From the NCBI GenBank assembly GCA_020849475.1, contig JADLGE010000069.1, forward strand, positions 1 through 64,000: 64,000 bases of DNA. The letters run 5' to 3'. The stretch is from Gammaproteobacteria bacterium (GTDB lineage: Bacteria > Pseudomonadota > Gammaproteobacteria > Ga0077536). A program made the position numbers and the translations under genes. How positions within the stretch are numbered: the stretch's first letter is position 1; each line of letters opens with the position of its first letter. The notes beneath the pieces were generated by a model, which did no database searches, was not told where the DNA came from, and saw nothing but the letters and a program-made list of their open reading frames with translations. Below, piece by piece: positions 1 through 8,874 of this stretch.

Positions 1-3000
1 AGGGCGCCGGCGCCGATCTTGGTCAGGCCCAGCGTCGCCAGGCCGTCGCTGATGCCGTTGACCTTCATCACGCCGGCGGCGTTCGAGACGCTGACAGTGG
101 CGTCGTTGGCGAGCGCGACATTGGTCAGCGTGATGCTGCCGGTCAAAGTCAGGGTATTGCCGGCGGAATGGATCAAGGCCGCGCCTGCCGCGGCGCCATT
201 GCCCTCGAAGCTGAGGTTCTCGGTCACCGTGGCACTGCCGCCGAGCGCGAATTCGAGCACCGCATCGTTGGCGATGGTGGTGCCGCCCAAGGCGTCACCA
301 AGTGCGCCGGCGTCGGTCACTTTGATGGCGCCGGCATTGATAGTGATGGTGCCGGTGGCGCTGACGAAGGACGCGCTGTTGTCGGCGGCCAGGATCAGTG
401 TGCCGCTGCCGGTCTTGGTCAGGGCGCGCGCGCCATCGTTATCGAGCACGGTCAACAAGGTCAGCGTGCCGCCGCCGCCGATGGTCGCATCGGCGCCCAT
501 CAGCAAGGTATTGCTGGCGGCAATGGACGAGGTGCCAGTGGCGGTCAAGGCGCCAATATTGCCGATGCCACTGCCGGAAATTTCGATGGCCTCAAGGCTG
601 GCCAAGCTCAGGTTGTTGAGGTTGAGCGTGCCGTTGCCTTCAACCACGGTGCCCTTGGCGGCTTCGCCAAGGCCGTTGGCGGTGGTGATGCTGAGCGTGC
701 CATCGTCAATGGTGAGATCGCCGGCAAAAGTCGCCGCACCGATGCTGAAGGTCTGGGCGCCGGCGCCGGTCTTCACCACCGAGATATCGTCGGCGGTGTT
801 GTCGAAGAACGTGCCGCTGAAAGTCTGACCACCGCCACCGTCGATGGTGAGGGTCACCAGGTTGGCGCCCGGCTCATCGTTGCTGACCACACCGTTGCCG
901 GCGAGTCCGGCAATGCGCTGATTGGTGGTCTCCATCTCGAAGCGCGCGGTGGCGCCGGCGATGTTGAGCACGCTGTTGGCAAACACATTGTCGACACCAG
1001 CGATGATGCTGCCGTCGGTGATGATGGTGGTGCCGGAATAGGAACTCGCGTCATTGAGCGTCAGCAGGCCGGCGCTCTTCTTTTCGATGCCGAAACCGAC
1101 GCCGCTGATCACGCCGTTCAACACCAGTTCCGCGCCGGTCACGTCGATGATGCTGTTGGCGGTCAGCGCGATGTCGCTGTCGACACTCGGTGCGACGCCG
1201 CTGCCGCGCAAGGTGCCACCGGCCAGCCGTATCGGTTCGGCGGCGATGGCGACATTGTTGATTTCAAGCACACCGCCACTGTTGACCGTGGTGCCACTGG
1301 CGCCGCCCGAGCCGCCGAGCGCATCGGCCAGGGTCACCGCCAGCACACCGTTGTTGATGGTGGTGGCGCCAACGTAGCTGTTGGACTGGTCGAGCGTCAG
1401 CGTACCGAGGCCGGCCTTGATCAGCGAAGTCGAACCCTGCAGCGTGGTCGCGGCGCGTTGGCTCGCGGACTTGCCGCTGGCGATATCGACCGTCAACGCC
1501 GCGCCGCCGGTCTTGATGTTGCCGAACACCAGGTTGCCGGCGGAGTTGAAATTCAGCGCACCGTTGCCACCAGAGACGGTGGTGTCGAAGTTGCCGAGCG
1601 TCATGCCGCCGACGAGGGTGTTAAAGGTCACCGCGCCGCCGCTGGTCTTGAGCGTGTCGGTGGTGGTGTTGAACAGAATGTTGCCCAGGGTCGAAGTGAC
1701 GGTCAGCGTGCCGCCGGCCGCGAGCGTCAGGGTGGTCGTGCCACCGGACATGTTCTCGATGGTGATGTCGTTGGTGGCGGTCAACACCACCTGCGCGGTC
1801 GGGCCGAGCGCATTGATGGCGGACCAGGAGACGGAGTCGACCTGGCCTGCGCCGGCGCTGTCATCAACCTCGTCGACCGAGGGCAGGAAACCGTCTTCCT
1901 GACCGGCGCCGCCGGTGTCGCGAATGTGCAGTACGGTCGGGTCGAGCAGCAGCGTGCCGAGCGTGCCGAAAGGCGCGCTGGTATCGGCCGCGCCGGCAAA
2001 CAACAGGTGCTGCTTGCCCGACACTTCGACCATGCCGCCGTTGCCACCCTGCGCGCCGCCGCGCGCGGAAATGCTGCCGTGAAAGCGCGTGATGTCATCG
2101 GACCACACCACCACCTTGCCGCCTTCGCCCTTGGCGGTGGCGTCGGCCTTGATGTCGACATTGCTGGCGACGAACACCTGTTGGGCGTTGCGCATGGCGG
2201 GATTGGCGCCGTGCAGGTCACCGCCGAGCAGCGCTTCGCCACCGCCTTTGCCACCCGACACGTCGACCGCTGCGTCGAAATTGAAAGCGAGTTGTGCGGC
2301 GCTGGCCTTGACGCGTCCACCTTTGCCGCGGCTACTGGTGGCGGATACCTCGCTGCCCTGGTTGAACGTGGCCTTGGACTCGGCGGTGACCTCGATGCTG
2401 CCGCCCTGTCCCTGGCGGGCGTCGGCCGTCAACGCGCCGCGATTTTCGATGGCATCGCCGCGCACTTTGATGCTGCCGCCGTCGTCGCTGACGCGCGCGG
2501 CGGAAGCGTCGATGCTGCCGGTGTTCAACACCGACGAGGTCGGGCCGACGCCGGTCAGCAGGATGCGGCCACCGCTTTTTTCGATGCGGCCGGCTTTGAT
2601 GACACCGGAATTGTTGATGGACTTGTCGAACACGTCGGCGGCGGCGCGCGCGGTGATCATGATCTGGCCGCCGTCGGCGCTGATCTGTCCGCTGTTGGCG
2701 ACCTGGTCTTCGAGCTTGGCGGCGTTGTCGAGCACCGCCTTGTCGACTTTGAAACGCAGCAGGCCGTCGCCGTCGAAATCGACCGTGGTCTGCTCTCCGG
2801 CCAGCAGGCTGACGCGGCCGGCGGTAGCCATGATCACGCCTTCGTTGGCCACCGACTTGCCGACCAGCGCGATCTCGCCGCCCTCGGCGGCGGTGAGCGT
2901 GCCCTGGTTGACGACGCGGCCATCGCTGCCGTCCTGGGCCTGCAATTTGTAACGGCCGCTCATGAACTCATCGACACCGACGCGCATCGCGCCGGCAATC

Positions 3001-3437
3001 AAGCCACCGACATTCACTTGCGCACCGGGGCGGAAGAACACGCCGTTGGGGTTCAGCAATACAACCTGGCCATTGGCCTTGACCTGACCAAAGATCTCGC
3101 TCGGCTTCTGATCGAAAATGCGGTTGAGCGCAACCGCCTTGGCATTGGGCTGCTTGAAGCGCACCTGCTCGCCCTTGGCGACGTTGAAGCTCTGCCAGTC
3201 GATGGCGGTGCGCGCGCTGCGCTGCTTGACGGTGGTGACGCCATGGGCGGCATCGTGGGAGATCTGCGCACTGCCGGCACGCACCTGGCCGCCGGTCGGC
3301 GCGGCCGCGACATCGGCACTGACGAGACCCGCCACCAACGTTGGCAGCAGCGCCACTTGCACGGCCTGGGTCAGCGGTTTGAGACGAAATGGCGAGCGGG
3401 CCGCGGTCATGTCGGCGTTGTCTTTGCGCATGTTCAT
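1..3437 (-). CDS. TpsA exoprotein, filamentous haemagglutinin-like, with PATR repeats (partial, C-terminus off window)
   Basis: Secreted partner of a two-partner (type Vb) secretion system. The frame is open from the ATG at 3437 to the left edge, about 1145 codons, so the C-terminus is missing. A GGAGG ribosome-binding site lies about 9 nt upstream. After a signal peptide ending near ADVAAA (about residue 46) comes the TPS domain, with QISHDA, the IDWQSFNV motif, LNRIFDQ, ANGQVVLLNPNGVFF and GAQVNVGGLI; NPNG is the hallmark. Beyond residue 500 the chain becomes Gly/Thr/Asn-rich and carries repeated units such as GAGTLTLDQ and NNGVLAV, typical of autotransporter-associated beta-strand (PATR) repeats. 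The pore gene lies 239 nt upstream on the same strand. Adhesin or contact-toxin function cannot be judged without the C-terminus. Confidence 0.9.
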   Translation of the reverse strand, partial: MNMRKDNADMTAARSPFRLKPLTQAVQVALLPTLVAGLVSADVAAAPTGGQVRAGSAQISHDAAHGVTTVKQRSARTAIDWQSFNVAKGEQVRFKQPNAKAVALNRIFDQKPSEIFGQVKANGQVVLLNPNGVFFRPGAQVNVGGLIAGAMRVGVDEFMSGRYKLQAQDGSDGRVVNQGTLTAAEGGEIALVGKSVANEGVIMATAGRVSLLAGEQTTVDFDGDGLLRFKVDKAVLDNAAKLEDQVANSGQISADGGQIMITARAAADVFDKSINNSGVIKAGRIEKSGGRILLTGVGPTSSVLNTGSIDASAARVSDDGGSIKVRGDAIENRGALTADARQGQGGSIEVTAESKATFNQGSEVSATSSRGKGGRVKASAAQLAFNFDAAVDVSGGKGGGEALLGGDLHGANPAMRNAQQVFVASNVDIKADATAKGEGGKVVVWSDDITRFHGSISARGGAQGGNGGMVEVSGKQHLLFAGAADTSAPFGTLGTLLLDPTVLHIRDTGGAGQEDGFLPSVDEVDDSAGAGQVDSVSWSAINALGPTAQVVLTATNDITIENMSGGTTTLTLAAGGTLTVTSTLGNILFNTTTDTLKTSGGAVTFNTLVGGMTLGNFDTTVSGGNGALNFNSAGNLVFGNIKTGGAALTVDIASGKSASQRAATTLQGSTSLIKAGLGTLTLDQSNSYVGATTINNGVLAVTLADALGGSGGASGTTVNSGGVLEINNVAIAAEPIRLAGGTLRGSGVAPSVDSDIALTANSIIDVTGAELVLNGVISGVGFGIEKKSAGLLTLNDASSYSGTTIITDGSIIAGVDNVFANSVLNIAGATARFEMETTNQRIAGLAGNGVVSNDEPGANLVTLTIDGGGGQTFSGTFFDNTADDISVVKTGAGAQTFSIGAATFAGDLTIDDGTLSITTANGLGEAAKGTVVEGNGTLNLNNLSLASLEAIEISGSGIGNIGALTATGTSSIAASNTLLMGADATIGGGGTLTLLTVLDNDGARALTKTGSGTLILAADNSASFVSATGTITINAGAIKVTDAGALGDALGGTTIANDAVLEFALGGSATVTENLSFEGNGAAAGAALIHSAGNTLTLTGSITLTNVALANDATVSVSNAAGVMKVNGISDGLATLGLTKIGAGA

Positions 3438-3676
3438 GCGGTCGCTCCCTCCGCGGCATTCGTGATCGAATGTCCGTGGCCCGCGTTGCAGCGCCGGCCG
3501 TGTTGTAGATATTGATCAATCGCGTCGCGCGCCGCCGGTCCGGCACGCCAGCCATTGTGCGCAGTGCAGCGCCGTGAATCCGTTACATATTCCCGCATCG
3601 CGCCCGACCCCGACGTGCATTCCTTGCGCATCTCATCAATACCTTGGTCGTCCTGACGCCGCACGCCCCGCTCCGT

Positions 3677-5677
3677 TTAAAAGAACAGGTTGAAGTCCAG
3701 CCAGTACTTCGGTCCCCAGCCGGTATCCTCCGGGCGCGGGCTGCCGCCCACGGGGGCTGCGATGGTGAGCTTGGAGGAGAACGCCTTGGGATTGTTGAAC
3801 GAGAACGCCATGCCGACGGAATTGAAATTCTCGGCCTTGCGCTCGGTCGGCGTCAGCGCGCTGTTGAGATAGCCCGAGGCGACGTCGTAGAAGAATGAGA
3901 CCTGCACCAGTTCACCCCAGGTGCGATTGCCGAAGGCCGGCACGTCGGACACGAATGGCGCATTGATAATCCACTCCACCGAGCCGAACACCGCGCGGTC
4001 GAACAGCTTTTCGGTCGGGCGGTAGCCGCGCACGTTGTCGGGACCGCCGACATCGTACTGCTCGAGCGGCACCAGCAGATCGGGCGACCACATGAGTTCG
4101 GTGGTGAACAAGAGGTTGTGATTCTTGAGCTTGTCCCACAGCGGCGTCAGCGCCTGGAAGCGCGACAGGCGCAGCATGACCTTGTTGAAATCGCCTTCCG
4201 CGAACTTGCCGTTGCCGCCCTGGCGGGTCGGCGGCACGAAGGCCGGGTTGCTGCCCATCGCGCCAAACAAATCGTTGAAGCCGTGGGAGATCTCGAGGCT
4301 GGCGGTGTTCAAGCCGCCGAAACGCGCATCGACGTTGTCGAAATTGAACTCGCCCGAGGCCACCACCAGGCTGTCGATGTTCTGCTTGCGGCCATCGGAC
4401 TTGGTGCCGCTGCGCTTCTTGGCGAGACGCGTGGTGGCGCTGAAATTCATGAGCCGGCTGCGCACGAAATTCTTGGTCAGGGAGATGTTGTAGTTGCGGA
4501 TGTCGCTATGGATGTTGGCGTCGCGGAAATCACCGCCGACATCGAACTGGTTACGATCAACGCCGATGCCGAACATCGTGTCGTACAGGCGCACCACGGG
4601 GATCTGGTAGTCCAGCGCGTAAAACCAGGTGTTGCGCGGCGCTACCGTGCGCTGGATGGTGGTGGTGAAACGGTCGCCTACACCGAGCGGATCGTTGACC
4701 GTGAAGCGCCCGAGTTCGCGATTCAGGCCGGTCTCGCGGATGCCATGGTTGTCCCAGCGCAGGGCCGACTCGAAACGCTTCTCGTCCTGCACCTTGAGCA
4801 TGATGTCGGCGGTGCCGACACGGGTGCCGGGCTGGAACACACCGAAAGACGACAGGCCGGGATTGTCCGACACCGTCAGCAGGGCTGATTCGATGGACTC
4901 CTTGGTGACCGGCTGGCCGATGAGCTTGGTGAACGGTTGCGACAGCACCTTGGGCTTGTACATCTTGTTGCCCTCGGTCACGACATTGCCGAGCAGACCT
5001 TCCATGATCTGAATCTTGACCGCGCCGCCATCGACCGACTGCACCGGCACGAAGGCCTGGGCCAGGATCAGACCACGGTCGCGGTAGTACTTGGTGACCG
5101 CGTCGGCGACTTCCTGCAGCCGCCCGACCGTGAAGCCGTCCGGCCGCTCGGCAAGCTTGGCATCAACCAAGGCCTGCAGGTCGGCCACCGCAATCCCGTG
5201 CTGAGGTCGGTCGATGGCGCCATCGAGTACGAATTGCTTGACCGCGAGCTTCTCGCCGTCGTCGATTTCGAGTGGCCGGTCGACCAGCGCCGGCACTTTG
5301 AAACTGCTTTCAGGCGGCGGCGCTTGCGGCGCTTCGCGCGGCTTGTCGCCAGGACGCATGGCGCCGGGCTTGGCGGCGTCCGGCAGGTCCACCGTCGCGG
5401 CCAGGGAATTTTCGTTGGGCGCCATGGCCGCCGCCAGGGTGGCTGGCGCAGGCTCCGAGGCGGCCAGGTTTTGTGTCTGTTCGAGTGCCGCGGGCGCGGC
5501 GACTGCAGGCGCATCGAAGCTCGGGCGCACCGCGCCGGGACGGCCATCGGCGGCGCTGTCGTTCAGCGCCCCCGGCGCGGCGGACACGAGGCCGGCACGC
5601 GCCACGACACCCGCTACGCACAGCGCGTGCAGGCAACGTAACGCCATCCCTCGCCTCGACTTGCCCACTAGATGCAT
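3677..5677 (-). CDS. TpsB outer-membrane secretion pore (FhaC/ShlB/HecB family)
   Basis: Omp85-superfamily barrel that recognises the TPS domain of its exoprotein and moves it across the outer membrane. The first ATG (5677) is chosen; the frame is open to a TTG at 5776, and another ATG lies at 5647. The mature protein starts after a hydrophobic segment ending VSAAPG. An unusually long Ala/Pro-rich linker of roughly 90 residues precedes the POTRA region (from QFVLDGAI through YYRDRGLILAQAFVP, VKIQIMEGLLG). The barrel domain follows with a VRGY motif (loop 6 type), and the protein ends WLDFNLFF, a terminal-Phe beta-signal. It lies between the foldase gene and the tpsA gene, all on the minus strand, and is likely cotranscribed with them. 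Confidence 0.93.
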   Translation of the reverse strand: MHLVGKSRRGMALRCLHALCVAGVVARAGLVSAAPGALNDSAADGRPGAVRPSFDAPAVAAPAALEQTQNLAASEPAPATLAAAMAPNENSLAATVDLPDAAKPGAMRPGDKPREAPQAPPPESSFKVPALVDRPLEIDDGEKLAVKQFVLDGAIDRPQHGIAVADLQALVDAKLAERPDGFTVGRLQEVADAVTKYYRDRGLILAQAFVPVQSVDGGAVKIQIMEGLLGNVVTEGNKMYKPKVLSQPFTKLIGQPVTKESIESALLTVSDNPGLSSFGVFQPGTRVGTADIMLKVQDEKRFESALRWDNHGIRETGLNRELGRFTVNDPLGVGDRFTTTIQRTVAPRNTWFYALDYQIPVVRLYDTMFGIGVDRNQFDVGGDFRDANIHSDIRNYNISLTKNFVRSRLMNFSATTRLAKKRSGTKSDGRKQNIDSLVVASGEFNFDNVDARFGGLNTASLEISHGFNDLFGAMGSNPAFVPPTRQGGNGKFAEGDFNKVMLRLSRFQALTPLWDKLKNHNLLFTTELMWSPDLLVPLEQYDVGGPDNVRGYRPTEKLFDRAVFGSVEWIINAPFVSDVPAFGNRTWGELVQVSFFYDVASGYLNSALTPTERKAENFNSVGMAFSFNNPKAFSSKLTIAAPVGGSPRPEDTGWGPKYWLDFNLFF

Positions 5678-5811
5678 AAGACCTTTCAATAAGCCCGCTA
5701 ACGCACTGAATCTCTGGGCCAAGTTCCGAGCCCACGGGACCGCGCGAGTATAACAACCTCCTTTCAGGCGCAGCAACGACCGGCCAGCGGGCGCCCGGCC
5801 TCGGCCGCAGG

Positions 5812-6846
5812 TCAGGGCTTGTCGGGCGGCGGCGGCGCGCTGGCGGCGGGCGGCGTGGCCTGTTTCAGCAATTCCCGGCGCCAGGTTTCCAGCGCCTCGG
5901 CGGCCGGCGTTTCGACCGGGTACTCCTTCTCAATCTTTTCGATGGCGGCCTGGCGCACCTTGGCCATCGCCTCCTGCACCATGCGTTGACGCAGCTGCTC
6001 GCGCACGCGCTCGAACTCCAGCATCTCGGCGCCGACCACCGCACCGCGTTTGAGGATATGCAGGCCGGTCTCGGAGGCTATCGGTTCGCTGACCTGGCCC
6101 GCCTTCAGTTTTTTGATGGCCTCGGCGATGGGCGGCAGGAGGTCGGAGGATTTCAGCAAGCCCATGTAGCCGTCGTTGACGCGGCTCGCCTCGTGCGCCG
6201 AGTACTGCCTGGCGAGTGCGCCGAAGTCACCCTTGTTGTTGCGCAGCTCATCGGACACACGGTTGGCGCGCGCCCACGCCGCTTTGACCTGCTTGTCGTC
6301 GGCGTTCGCTTCAAGGGGGATGAAGATCTGCCACAGATGGACGCGCTCCGGCACGCGGAAGGTGTCGGGGTTCTTGTCATACGCCTCGCGCACCTGGGCG
6401 TCGCTCGGGAACTTGGCGTCGAGGTTCACGCGCACCACCTGGTTCAGGTAGGACTCGACCAGCACGCGCTGGCCGGCGCGCTCCATGACGGTCCTGATCT
6501 GCGGGTTGTCGTCGGCCTTGTTGGCGTAGGCGGCCTTCAGCACCGCCTGGTTGAGCGCCTCCTGGTGCACGAACTGCTTGAAGACGTCGGCGGAATTCAG
6601 GATTTCGCCGCGCCGCGGCGCGTCGATGATGGCCAGCACCTCGCCGAGCAATTTGCCGTCCAGGGCGGCGCCGGTGGACTTGGCCGCCGCCGGCGTCGCC
6701 GCGGGCCCGTGCGCGTCCGCCGATGACGGCGCGCCGGGCGCGGCGCCGAGCAGGTAGCGCTGGCCGAGGCCGCCGGCCAGCACCAACAAAGCGCCGAGCA
6801 ACAGCGCGGCAGGGGTCGACAAGTTTTTCAATGCGCTCGCTCCCAT
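5812..6846 (-). CDS. Periplasmic parvulin-type peptidyl-prolyl isomerase (PpiC/SurA-like)
   Basis: Membrane-anchored or secreted foldase of 344 residues. An N-terminal hydrophobic segment (residues 13-33, LLLGALLVLAGGLG) is followed by an Ala/Pro linker, a helical chaperone region, and one rotamase domain from about residue 165 to 265, with VHLWQIFIPL, FGALARQYSAHEAS, GYMGLLKSSDLLP and VSEPIASETGLHILKR. A coiled, charged C-terminal part ends in a Pro-rich tail. It is the first gene of the minus-strand operon with tpsB and tpsA (35 nt gap). A dedicated parvulin, Par27, is known to act on filamentous haemagglutinin export in Bordetella, so a role in keeping this exoprotein export-competent is a reasonable inference. 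Confidence 0.85.
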   Translation of the reverse strand: MGASALKNLSTPAALLLGALLVLAGGLGQRYLLGAAPGAPSSADAHGPAATPAAAKSTGAALDGKLLGEVLAIIDAPRRGEILNSADVFKQFVHQEALNQAVLKAAYANKADDNPQIRTVMERAGQRVLVESYLNQVVRVNLDAKFPSDAQVREAYDKNPDTFRVPERVHLWQIFIPLEANADDKQVKAAWARANRVSDELRNNKGDFGALARQYSAHEASRVNDGYMGLLKSSDLLPPIAEAIKKLKAGQVSEPIASETGLHILKRGAVVGAEMLEFERVREQLRQRMVQEAMAKVRQAAIEKIEKEYPVETPAAEALETWRRELLKQATPPAASAPPPPDKP

Positions 6847-6938
6847 AGGCGGACGGTGACAGAACGGGGCTGGATTCTAGCCGGCAAATCGTACCCGGGC
6901 GAAGCGCGCGACGGTGCTTGCCCGAAACAGAAATTTTG

Positions 6939-6967
6939 TTGATGCTGAGTGGCTTATTACATAAACT
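6939..6967 (+). promoter_or_regulatory. Candidate sigma70 promoter for the cyclase-FHA gene
   Basis: TTGATG at 6939-6944 and TAAACT at 6962-6967 are separated by 17 nt. This lies in the locally AT-rich part of the 211-nt divergent gap between the foldase gene (minus) and the cyclase gene (plus, start 7058). It is only a pattern match. Promoters for the minus-strand secretion operon must also lie in this gap, but no clear one was recognised. Confidence 0.3.
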
Positions 6968-7057
6968 TCGGCGCACCCTCAACCAGCGCAAGCGTGCGCG
7001 GTTGGTGCTCAAACGTGCCCTCAACAAGGATTCAAGGCCCGACGGCAACCACAACGA

Positions 7058-7957
7058 ATGGCGCCCAAAACCACCAACCTGACCATCATGTTTGCCGACA
7101 TCAGCGGCAGTACGCGGCTCTACGAGCTGCTGGGTGATGGTCCGGCGCGCGCCAAGGTGGCGAGCTGCCTGGAAATGCTGACGGACGTCACCGAGAGACA
7201 TCGCGGCACGGTCATCAAGACCATCGGCGATGAAATCATGTGCACCTTCCCCACCCCCGAAAGGGCGGTCAGTGCGGCCTGCGAAATGCACGAGCTGCTA
7301 GAAGACGAAATCACCGTACAGACCCACCAGGGCCGCATGTCGCTGGCGGTGCGTATCGGCCTGCACCACGGCCCGACCATCCTCGATGCCGGCGACGTGT
7401 TCGGCGATGCCGTCAACGTCGCGGCGCGCATGGCCTCGATGTCCAAGGGTGGGCAGATCATCACCACCCAGACCACCGTCGATGAATTGCCGCCGATCTT
7501 GAAGGCCAGCACACGCTTCATCGACCGCGCCCCGGTCAAGGGCAAGAAAGAGACCATGGACATCTACGAGGTGCTGTGGCAACAGGACGACGTCACGCGC
7601 ATGTCGACCGGCGTGATTCCCGAACCGATGCAGCGCGCCTGCCTCAATCTTCACTATCACGATCTCGATGTGGTGATGAACGACGAGCGCCCGCAGGTGG
7701 TGCTCGGGCGCAGCAAGACCGCCGATATTCCGGTCGCCGAAGCGCTGGCCTCGCGTCAGCATGTGCGTCTCGAATTCCGGCGCGGCAAATTCTTCATCAT
7801 CGACCAGAGCACCAACGGCACCTACGTGTGGAGCGGCGATACCGAAGCGTTCCTGCGTCGTGAAGAAATGCCCTTGAGCGGCAGCGGCAAGATCAGCCTG
7901 GGACGGTCATTCTCCGAAAACCCCCAGGAAGTCGTGCACTTCAAGTCCGACGAGTGA
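7058..7957 (+). CDS. Class III adenylate/guanylate cyclase with C-terminal FHA domain
   Basis: Soluble 299-residue protein. Residues 8-175 form a class III nucleotidyl cyclase domain: FADISGSTRL provides the first metal-binding Asp, TIGDEIMC the second, then AVRIGLHHGP and DVFGDAVNVAARM. After a linker, residues about 215-290 form a forkhead-associated domain with LGRSKTADI, SRQHVRLEF and DQSTNGTYV, which contain the Arg, Ser-x-x-His and Asn that bind phospho-threonine. The protein therefore probably makes cAMP or cGMP and docks on a phosphorylated partner. The PP2C and kinase genes directly downstream are the natural partners. A kinase with a cyclic-nucleotide domain at 61761-63050 could read its product. 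No convincing ribosome-binding site precedes the ATG. Confidence 0.85.
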   Translation: MAPKTTNLTIMFADISGSTRLYELLGDGPARAKVASCLEMLTDVTERHRGTVIKTIGDEIMCTFPTPERAVSAACEMHELLEDEITVQTHQGRMSLAVRIGLHHGPTILDAGDVFGDAVNVAARMASMSKGGQIITTQTTVDELPPILKASTRFIDRAPVKGKKETMDIYEVLWQQDDVTRMSTGVIPEPMQRACLNLHYHDLDVVMNDERPQVVLGRSKTADIPVAEALASRQHVRLEFRRGKFFIIDQSTNGTYVWSGDTEAFLRREEMPLSGSGKISLGRSFSENPQEVVHFKSDE

Positions 7958-8039
7958 GCACGCGAGCCGAGCGTGCGCGTCCGCCGTCATCCCTTCCCCT
8001 TCGCGTTCCTGCGCGCCGCGCGGTATCGAGCGCAGCGCC

Positions 8040-8765
8040 ATGACTGACAGCTTCCGCTGGCAATCGTCGGCCCTGACCGACGTCGGCAAAGTGCGCAAAC
8101 TCAACGAGGATTCCATCCTCGATCGCGGCGACGTCGGCCTGTGGGTGGTGGCCGATGGCATGGGTGGGCACTCAGCCGGCGATCTCGCCAGTCAACTCAT
8201 CGTCAACTCGCTGGCCAAGCTCGACACCGGCAGCACGCTGCCGGATTTCGTCGAGAGCGTCGAAGTCGCGGTGCAGGACGTCAATGATCGGCTGTTCGCG
8301 GTCGCTAACGCCCATAACCAGACCAGCGGCAGCACGGTGGTGATGTTGCTCACCCATGGTCGACATGCAGTGGTCATCTGGGCCGGCGACAGTCGCTGCT
8401 ATCTGCTGCGCAAAGGACACCTGCGCCAGGTCACGACCGATCACACCCAGATAGAGCTGTTCATCGCCAAGGGCCTTTTGACGCGCGCCGAGGCTGCCGG
8501 CCACCCGTCCGGCAACATGGTGACGCGCGCCGTCGGCGTGACCGACAGTCTGCTGCTGGAAATGGATCTGCTCGAACTTGAAGACGGTGACCGCTTTCTG
8601 TTGTGTTCCGACGGCTTGGACAAGCACCTCAAGGACGAAGAGATCGCGCAACACCTGGCGGGCGAAGATCCGCAAGCCGTGGCGCGCGTGCTGATAGATC
8701 AGACGCTGGCGCGAGGCGCCATGGATAACGTCAGCGTGTGTGTGGTCAAGGTCACCCAAAATTGA
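8040..8765 (+). CDS. PP2C-family serine/threonine phosphatase
   Basis: Soluble 241-residue phosphatase of the PrpC/Stp1/PppA type, which removes phosphate from Ser/Thr using two metal ions. Motifs in order: DVGKVRKLNEDS, VVADGMGGHSAGD (Asp-Gly metal ligands), TSGSTVVMLL, WAGDSRCYLLR, TTDHTQIELF, VTRAVGV, LLCSDGLDKHL and the C-terminal DNVSVCVVK with the conserved Asp-Asn. Length and motif order match bacterial single-domain PP2C enzymes. It sits between the cyclase-FHA gene (82 nt upstream) and the kinase gene (109 nt downstream), so it most likely reverses phosphorylation by that kinase. In type VI secretion loci the same kinase/phosphatase/FHA trio occurs, but no type VI genes are present here. 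Confidence 0.93.
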   Translation: MTDSFRWQSSALTDVGKVRKLNEDSILDRGDVGLWVVADGMGGHSAGDLASQLIVNSLAKLDTGSTLPDFVESVEVAVQDVNDRLFAVANAHNQTSGSTVVMLLTHGRHAVVIWAGDSRCYLLRKGHLRQVTTDHTQIELFIAKGLLTRAEAAGHPSGNMVTRAVGVTDSLLLEMDLLELEDGDRFLLCSDGLDKHLKDEEIAQHLAGEDPQAVARVLIDQTLARGAMDNVSVCVVKVTQN

Positions 8766-8874
8766 TGCGTGGCATGGCGGCAGCGATGTCGCCTGCGCCG
8801 CCAGCCCTGGAAACGTGAGCGCATGAATTCACTGTCCGATTTGCCTGTCCTGTGCGTGCCTGGAGAACGCGGCG

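Noticed and set aside
168..3515. Open plus-strand frame of 1115 codons opposite the exoprotein
   Set aside because: It is the GC-rich shadow of the minus-strand TpsA gene, which carries a signal peptide, ribosome-binding site and TPS motifs. The plus-strand product is a repetitive Gly/Ala/Asp/His-rich chain without domain features.
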